A stretch of 64,000 bases of DNA, taken from assembly GCA_036521075.1 (NCBI GenBank), contig DATDIL010000068.1:65725-129724 (forward strand). The letters are read 5' to 3'. Positions 59,727 to 64,000 of the stretch are shown one piece after another. The stretch is from DAIDKA01 sp036521075. Its GTDB lineage: Bacteria; Pseudomonadota; Gammaproteobacteria; Steroidobacterales; Steroidobacteraceae. The position numbers were made by a program, and so were the translations under genes. The notes under the pieces are model-generated. The model did not search any database, was not told the origin of the DNA, and saw only the letters and a list, made by a program, of their open reading frames with translations. Position 1 is the first letter of the stretch, and the number at the start of each line of letters is the position of its first letter.

Positions 59727-61043
59727 TCAGTACTTGCAGTGCCGGGCCACGATGCTTTCGGCAAGTTCCTGGCGTCCCGAGCGCGTGCCGGGTTTCAGGT
59801 CCGCCTGTCGCGCATGGTCCGCCAGTGCCGCGAGAGTGAATTCGCCGTTCATGATGCGGTGGCCCAGGGCACCGTCCCATCCTTGATAACGATCGCGACG
59901 CAACTGCGCAAGTTGGCCCTCGGTCACGACGTCGGCGGCCGCGAGCAGCGCACGGGCAAGGGTGTCGATACCGCCGATATGCGCGAGATACAGATCCGCC
60001 GGGTCCACCGACTGGCGGCGCAGCTTGGCGTCGAAATTGAAGCCACCGGTGTTAAATCCGCCATCTTCGATCAACTGCATGAGTGCGGGCACCAGCTCCT
60101 GCGCGTTGTTCGGAAACTGGTCCGTGTCCCAGCCATTGCGCGGATCGCCGCGATTGATGTCGATCGAGCCGAAAATGCCGTAGGCGCGAGCCGCCGCGAT
60201 CTCGTGTTCGAAATCGAGTCCGGCCAGGGTGGCGTGATTGACCTCGAGGTTCACCTTGACGTCAGCGGTCAGATCGTAGCGTTGCAGGAACGCATAGACG
60301 GCCGCGGCGTCGCGATCGTATTGATGCTTGGTCGGTTCGAATGGTTTCGGCTCGATCAGAATGGTGCCGTTGAATCCGATACGGTGCTTGTGCTCGACGA
60401 CCATCGTCAGGAACCGGCCGTATTGATCCAGTTCCCGGCGCAGGTCCGTGTTCAGCAGCGAGTCGTAGCCTTCGCGCCCGCCCCACAGCACGTAGTTCTC
60501 CCCGCCCAGTCGCTGCGTGGCCTCCATGCAGCAGCGCACCTGCGCCGCAGCCCACGCAAAAACATCCGGGTCCGGACTGGTCGCAGCGCCGCCGGCATAG
60601 CGAGGATGACTGAACAGATTGGCGGTTCCCCATAGCAGCTTGATGCCACTGGCACTCATCTTCTGCGCGATCAGCGTCTCGATCTGGCGCAGGTTGCCTT
60701 CATGCTCGTGCACGGAGCCAGCGCTGGCCATGACATCGACATCATGAAATGTGAAGTACTTCACCCCCAGTCGGGTGAGAAAATCAAAGGCCGCGTCGAG
60801 CTTTTCCCGCGCCATGTCTGCACTGATCTGCGGCCCCAGCCATGGGCGCGGCAGAGATCCCGCACCGAAGATATCCGCGCCGGGCCAGTTGAATGAGTGC
60901 CAATAGCACACGGCCGGCTTCAGCCACTCCTCCATGCGCTTGCCGAGCACCACCCGATCCTTGTCGTAGACCCGATAGGCGAACTCGCTGGCGGCATTCG
61001 CGCCGGCGAATCGCACCGGGTCCACATTGGAGAAAACTGTCAT
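59727..61043 (-). CDS. xylA: xylose isomerase
   Basis: The 438-residue enzyme is a class II xylose isomerase. It has the catalytic histidine in KYFTFHDVDV, ENYVLWGGREGYDSLLNTDL, the metal-binding glutamate in ILIEPKPFEPTKHQYD, KVNLEVNHATLAGLDFEHEI and FGSIDINRGDPRNGWDTDQF. It converts D-xylose to D-xylulose. It starts at ATG 61043, and its promoter contains a perfect LacI-type palindrome. No xylulokinase gene is adjacent. The LacI-family gene lies upstream on the same strand. Confidence 0.96.
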   Translation of the reverse strand: MTVFSNVDPVRFAGANAASEFAYRVYDKDRVVLGKRMEEWLKPAVCYWHSFNWPGADIFGAGSLPRPWLGPQISADMAREKLDAAFDFLTRLGVKYFTFHDVDVMASAGSVHEHEGNLRQIETLIAQKMSASGIKLLWGTANLFSHPRYAGGAATSPDPDVFAWAAAQVRCCMEATQRLGGENYVLWGGREGYDSLLNTDLRRELDQYGRFLTMVVEHKHRIGFNGTILIEPKPFEPTKHQYDRDAAAVYAFLQRYDLTADVKVNLEVNHATLAGLDFEHEIAAARAYGIFGSIDINRGDPRNGWDTDQFPNNAQELVPALMQLIEDGGFNTGGFNFDAKLRRQSVDPADLYLAHIGGIDTLARALLAAADVVTEGQLAQLRRDRYQGWDGALGHRIMNGEFTLAALADHARQADLKPGTRSGRQELAESIVARHCKY

Positions 61044-61090
61044 GTCGGCAACTCCGCGAGGCATTGGCATTCGCCGTCAGTTCGTGGCCG

Positions 61091-61119
61091 AGTCTATTGA
61101 TAGCGCTATCATCGCGCAA
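61091..61119 (-). promoter_or_regulatory. xylA promoter with xyl-box operator in the spacer
   Basis: On the minus strand, TTGCGC (61119-61114) and TAGACT (61096-61091) are separated by 17 bases. The whole spacer is occupied by the perfect 14-base palindrome TGATAGCGCTATCA (61098-61111). It closely resembles the xyl-box of Xanthomonas (TGGTAGCGCTAACA) bound by a LacI-family XylR. Binding here would block RNA polymerase directly. Confidence 0.75.
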
Positions 61120-61155
61120 GAGCCGGCGGGCCGGACGCCCGGCGCGGCGCAGGAG

Positions 61156-62193
61156 CTAGGGCGGTGCCGAGGAATCGCGTTTCATCAACGCGAAGTTGAC
61201 AATATGTTGCTGCGGTCCGAGCGAGCTTCCGTTGGCGCGCAACCGGATCTCATCCAACAGCATTTCGATTGCCTTGCGGGCCATGGCGGCCACGGGCTGG
61301 CGGATGGTGGTCAATGCCGGCCAAATGGTCGTCGCCATGGGGGTATCGTCGAATCCGACGATGGTCAGGTCACGCGGCACTTCCAGTCGCAGTCGATGCG
61401 CCACCGCGATGGCCGCTGCCGCCATATCGTCGTTACTGGCAAAAATCGCGGTGGGACGCTGCGGTGCGGCCAGCAGATGCTCCGTTGCGAGCAGCCCCGA
61501 ACGATAGGTGAATGCGCCTTGTCTGACCCAGTCAGGACGCGGCTCCAGACCACGCTCGGCCAGCGCCGCGACGAAGCCCGCGTAGCGCTCCGCGCTTGCG
61601 GTCTGATTGGCGGCCCCGAGGATGAAGCCGATTCTCTGGTGCCCCAGCGACAACACGTAGCGCGTCATGGCCGCGGCGGCTTCAAAATCGTTGATGCGAA
61701 CCGAAAGTCCCTCGGCGGTTGGACGGCCCGTTGCCACCGCGACGAACGGTTCGCGCGCCGCATGCAGGGTATCCAGTGCCGTCTTCGAATCGGACAGCGG
61801 CGGCGGCAGGATGATGCCGCCTACGCCTGCGGCCAGCAGTTTTGCAATTACGGCGCGCTCATTGCGCGTCCCGCACTTCTCCAGCACGACCTGGCAGCCC
61901 GCCTGGCTGCTCTGCTCCAGCACACCCACCAGCAGTTCATTCATGTAGGTGGCGCTGGGATTGTTGTAAAGCAGCCCGATGTGGACGGTGGATGCCTTGG
62001 CCAGGTTGCGCGCCGCCATGTTGGGCGAATAACCGAGTTTTTCGATGGCGCTTTGTACACGCGCGCGCGTCTCGGCGCGGACCTTGGCGTCCCCGCTCAG
62101 GACACGTGAGACCGTCATGGGCGACACGCCAACGTGCTTGGCAACCTCATGCATGGTGACCGCGTCACGGCGGCGGCGGCGGGTTCTCTTCAC
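61156..62193 (-). CDS. LacI-family transcriptional regulator, probable xylan/xylose regulator
   Basis: The 345-residue repressor has the LacI helix-turn-helix and hinge (TMHEVAKHVGVSPMTVSRVL, SAIEKLGYSPNMAARNLAKA) and a periplasmic-binding-like domain (VHIGLLYNNPSATYMNELLV, AIFASNDDMAAAAIAVAHRL, TIVGFDDTPMATTIWPALTT). The sugar sensed is inferred to be xylose or a xylo-oligomer, from xylA, the acetylxylan esterase and the operators next to it. It is a good candidate for binding both xyl-box sites in this window. Confidence 0.93.
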   Translation of the reverse strand: MKRTRRRRRDAVTMHEVAKHVGVSPMTVSRVLSGDAKVRAETRARVQSAIEKLGYSPNMAARNLAKASTVHIGLLYNNPSATYMNELLVGVLEQSSQAGCQVVLEKCGTRNERAVIAKLLAAGVGGIILPPPLSDSKTALDTLHAAREPFVAVATGRPTAEGLSVRINDFEAAAAMTRYVLSLGHQRIGFILGAANQTASAERYAGFVAALAERGLEPRPDWVRQGAFTYRSGLLATEHLLAAPQRPTAIFASNDDMAAAAIAVAHRLRLEVPRDLTIVGFDDTPMATTIWPALTTIRQPVAAMARKAIEMLLDEIRLRANGSSLGPQQHIVNFALMKRDSSAPP

Positions 62194-62331
62194 GGGGCTC
62201 CTGCTGATTCGGGCAGCTGCGGCGATCCTCGGTTCTCGCCAGGGTCAACGCCCGGTTACGTTCGATTCTATAGGCGTTCATCCCCAAATGGCGCGGCTTT
62301 GAGGGCCAATGTGGCTTTCAAATACCGTCCC

Positions 62332-63669
62332 CTAGTTGGACGCCGGGCCATTGGGGGCCCGGATCGGCGGTCCCGCACCGCGGCGCAACGCCGCGAGCCA
62401 TTGCTGCGAGCGCTCCGTGTACGGACGCTGCTGTTCGGCGGTCGCGAAGTTGTTGTGGGGCGAGTCCACCATTGGCACGGCCTCCTTGGGAGCCGTGATG
62501 CGATTGAATGCAGTCCAAATGCCCGCGGGCGGTGCAGTGGTATCGGTGAATCCCATGGCCACCAGCGTCGGGGCACGTATGCGCGCCGCACAATTCACCG
62601 TGTCGAAGTACGGCGCGGTGCGCAGGGCCCGCGCATTATCGGCGGGCCAGTTGGGATATCCGGTCAGGCGACCATGCGCCTCACCATTGGCATCCGCTCC
62701 GGACGGCTCGTTGACTATCACGGCAGTGATTCGATGATTCAGCGCCGCCGTACACAGACTCTGCTGCCCCCCCATGCTCGTCCCCATGACAACCAGGGTG
62801 TGCCCATCCCAGTCCGGTCGGTGCGCGAGGTATTCGACCGCACGATAGTCGGACAGATACATGCGCAGAAAGTAGTTGTGGTTGCGATCCTCCCGCCCGA
62901 TGGTCTGGTAGCTCTTCAGTTCGGCCGGCAGTGCATCGTAATAGGACTGCGGCTGATCCGGCAGCACATCGTGCGGTTCGACGTTCAGCGCCAGCCAGCC
63001 CTCGGCGGCCCGATCAGTTACCCATTGCCGCTGCAATGGATAGGGTCCGCCTGCGTACTGCAGAATGAGCAAGGCGGGGTGCCGACCCGCACCCACGGGC
63101 CGCGCGATCTGGCCGTGAATGTGGGCGCCATCGATGGTCCGCATCACGATGGTCGCGTATTCGACGCCTGCCCTGCCACTTGGCGCGGCTGTGAGGACCG
63201 GATCCACCGGTACTGCCGCAAGCAGCTGCAGTTTTGCGCTCCAGAAGCGATCGAAGTCGGCCGGTTCCGGCACCGAGGGGCGCAACAGTTCCGGGGCCAC
63301 CGCGGCACCGAGGAGCATGGGCGCCTCGCCCTTGTTCGGCATTGCGATCTCGGCGTACAGCATTTCCGGTCGCGTACCCTTCACTTCGATGCGCGCGACA
63401 TTGGCCGTAAAGTGCAGCTCGCCGTTGCCAATCACCTTGAGTGCGTTCTCCTTGATGACATAACTGTAGCCCCGAGCGGGCGCGCCCGCTGCACGCGTGA
63501 TCGACCAGCCCACCGTCTCGCCGATACCATAGATACCGCTGTCCCGATCGCGCTTTACCAGGAGCCTGTGCGCCGCAACGGGCGCAGATGCCTGGCCCCA
63601 TGCGGCCACGCACATTGCACCCAGGCATAGCGCCACTACGCCAGCGCACCTTTTGCCACTCGCATTCAT
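62332..63669 (-). CDS. secreted acetylxylan esterase-like alpha/beta hydrolase
   Basis: The 445-residue product has a signal peptide (CAGVVALCLGAMCVAAWG, then QASAP), an N-terminal beta domain (LHFTANVARIEVKGTRPEML) and an AXE1-type hydrolase domain. The nucleophile is in VVMGTSMGGQQSLCTAALNH, the aspartate near MGFTDTTAPP, and the histidine in MVDSPHNNFAT. It would remove acetyl groups from xylan. ATG 63669 is chosen because AAGGAG lies eight bases upstream. It belongs with xylA, the LacI gene and the GH3 gene. Confidence 0.83.
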   Translation of the reverse strand: MNASGKRCAGVVALCLGAMCVAAWGQASAPVAAHRLLVKRDRDSGIYGIGETVGWSITRAAGAPARGYSYVIKENALKVIGNGELHFTANVARIEVKGTRPEMLYAEIAMPNKGEAPMLLGAAVAPELLRPSVPEPADFDRFWSAKLQLLAAVPVDPVLTAAPSGRAGVEYATIVMRTIDGAHIHGQIARPVGAGRHPALLILQYAGGPYPLQRQWVTDRAAEGWLALNVEPHDVLPDQPQSYYDALPAELKSYQTIGREDRNHNYFLRMYLSDYRAVEYLAHRPDWDGHTLVVMGTSMGGQQSLCTAALNHRITAVIVNEPSGADANGEAHGRLTGYPNWPADNARALRTAPYFDTVNCAARIRAPTLVAMGFTDTTAPPAGIWTAFNRITAPKEAVPMVDSPHNNFATAEQQRPYTERSQQWLAALRRGAGPPIRAPNGPASN

Positions 63670-63740
63670 CTTCAGACTCCTTGGTCGTTTGCGACGCTCA
63701 CTCAAACACGACGCCACGAGCGGCAATCCAATGCGCAGCA

Positions 63741-63782
63741 TTGTGGCGCGGGCCGACATGGCGCTTTATGGTAGCGCTCCCA
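63741..63782 (+). promoter_or_regulatory. GH3 gene promoter with a second xyl-box
   Basis: TTGTGG (63741-63746) and TTTATG (63765-63770) with an 18-base spacer, followed by TGGTAGCGCTCCCA (63769-63782), a xyl-box with one imperfect pair. It overlaps the -10 and the likely start site of the GH3 gene and lies 100 bases upstream of the esterase gene on the other strand, so it may control both. Confidence 0.6.
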
Positions 63783-63826
63783 CGGAGCAGGGTGTAGGAT
63801 CCTTTTCGCGTGGGAGGGAGACCAGG

Positions 63827-64000
63827 ATGGGAAGTACGCGAGCCGTACGCCGTGCGGCCAGGCTGCTGTCGCTACGACTGTGTACGCCGATATTGCTGGC
63901 GTCGCTGTCATGCACGGCGACGGCCGGCGCGGCCGATCGTCCGGACGTGGCGCCCTACAAGGATCCTGCCGTGCCGCTGGAGCGGCGCGTCGAGGATCTG
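63827..64000 (+). CDS. GH3-family glycosidase (beta-xylosidase/beta-glucosidase), N terminus only
   Basis: From ATG 63827 (GGGAGGG upstream) 58 codons run to the window end. A basic n-region and hydrophobic core (LLSLRLCTPILLASLSC, then TATAGAA) form a signal peptide, or a lipoprotein signal with Cys in LSCTAT. It is followed by PYKDPAVPLERRVEDL, the characteristic start of secreted GH3 enzymes. Given the xylan context, beta-xylosidase activity is likely; the catalytic domain lies outside the window. Confidence 0.75.
   Translation, partial: MGSTRAVRRAARLLSLRLCTPILLASLSCTATAGAADRPDVAPYKDPAVPLERRVEDL

Noticed and set aside
62134..63630. Long open frame antisense to the acetylxylan esterase gene
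   Set aside because: The esterase on the other strand has a signal peptide and catalytic motifs; this frame has none.

Overview
The window looks like chromosomal DNA of a GC-rich gammaproteobacterium, probably in or near the Nevskiales/Steroidobacter/Xanthomonas neighbourhood. The reasons are the gene orders rpsP-rimM-trmD-rplS, rlmB-rpsF-rpsR-rplI-dnaB-alr and mlaFEDCB, a SufT-containing SUF operon, a minimal PutA, and a LacI/xylan regulon whose operators resemble the xyl-box of Xanthomonas. This placement is an inference from gene content; there is no rRNA in the window.

About 1-45.7 kb is mostly well-packed core genome. It holds the end of an M48 peptidase gene, mlaA facing the mlaFEDCB lipid-transport operon, and a class I aldolase. 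Next comes a ten-gene run for iron-sulfur cluster assembly (Rrf2 regulator, sufBCDSU, sufT, a Rieske ferredoxin and a methylenetetrahydrofolate reductase-like gene). Two secreted propeller/peptidase genes, a secreted beta-helix protein and ddl follow. After them come a tannase-FAD monooxygenase pair behind putA, a queuosine-precursor transporter, hslR, sppA, the ribosome-maturation operon, ffh, a CorC-like protein, radA, and a PP2C-FHA pair. A more AT-rich restriction-modification pair has been inserted between the FHA gene and alr. The block ends with dnaB, rplI, rpsR, rpsF, rlmB, rnr and tRNA-Leu(CAG).

About 45.7-59.7 kb, directly downstream of tRNA-Leu, is a decaying genomic island. It has an integrase remnant, two copies of an integrase-leader repeat, a deleted and frameshifted amidohydrolase, an intact MazEF pair, and an IS630 remnant that cuts a DoxX gene. 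It also has a TetR-GST unit with a broken aldehyde dehydrogenase, OtsB, a ClC channel pseudogene, MarR, a Na+/H+ antiporter, CtaG, SCO and HiPIP. Last is an uncharacterised winged-helix gene plus two small membrane proteins. Three related operator/promoter elements at 51755, 55745 and 58201 suggest that much of this region belongs to one regulon, perhaps run by the local MarR protein.

About 59.7-64 kb is a xylan/xylose utilisation locus: xylose isomerase, a LacI-family regulator, an acetylxylan esterase and the start of a GH3 glycosidase. Palindromic operators lie at the xylA and GH3 promoters.

The best candidates for new biology are: a CTG start codon for sppA; a long glycine-rich N-terminal extension on ribosomal protein S18, together with a pseudoknot-capable rpsF leader; the shared operator family; the HiPIP/winged-helix/small-membrane-protein cluster; and the restriction-modification pair, whose endonuclease I cannot assign to a family.
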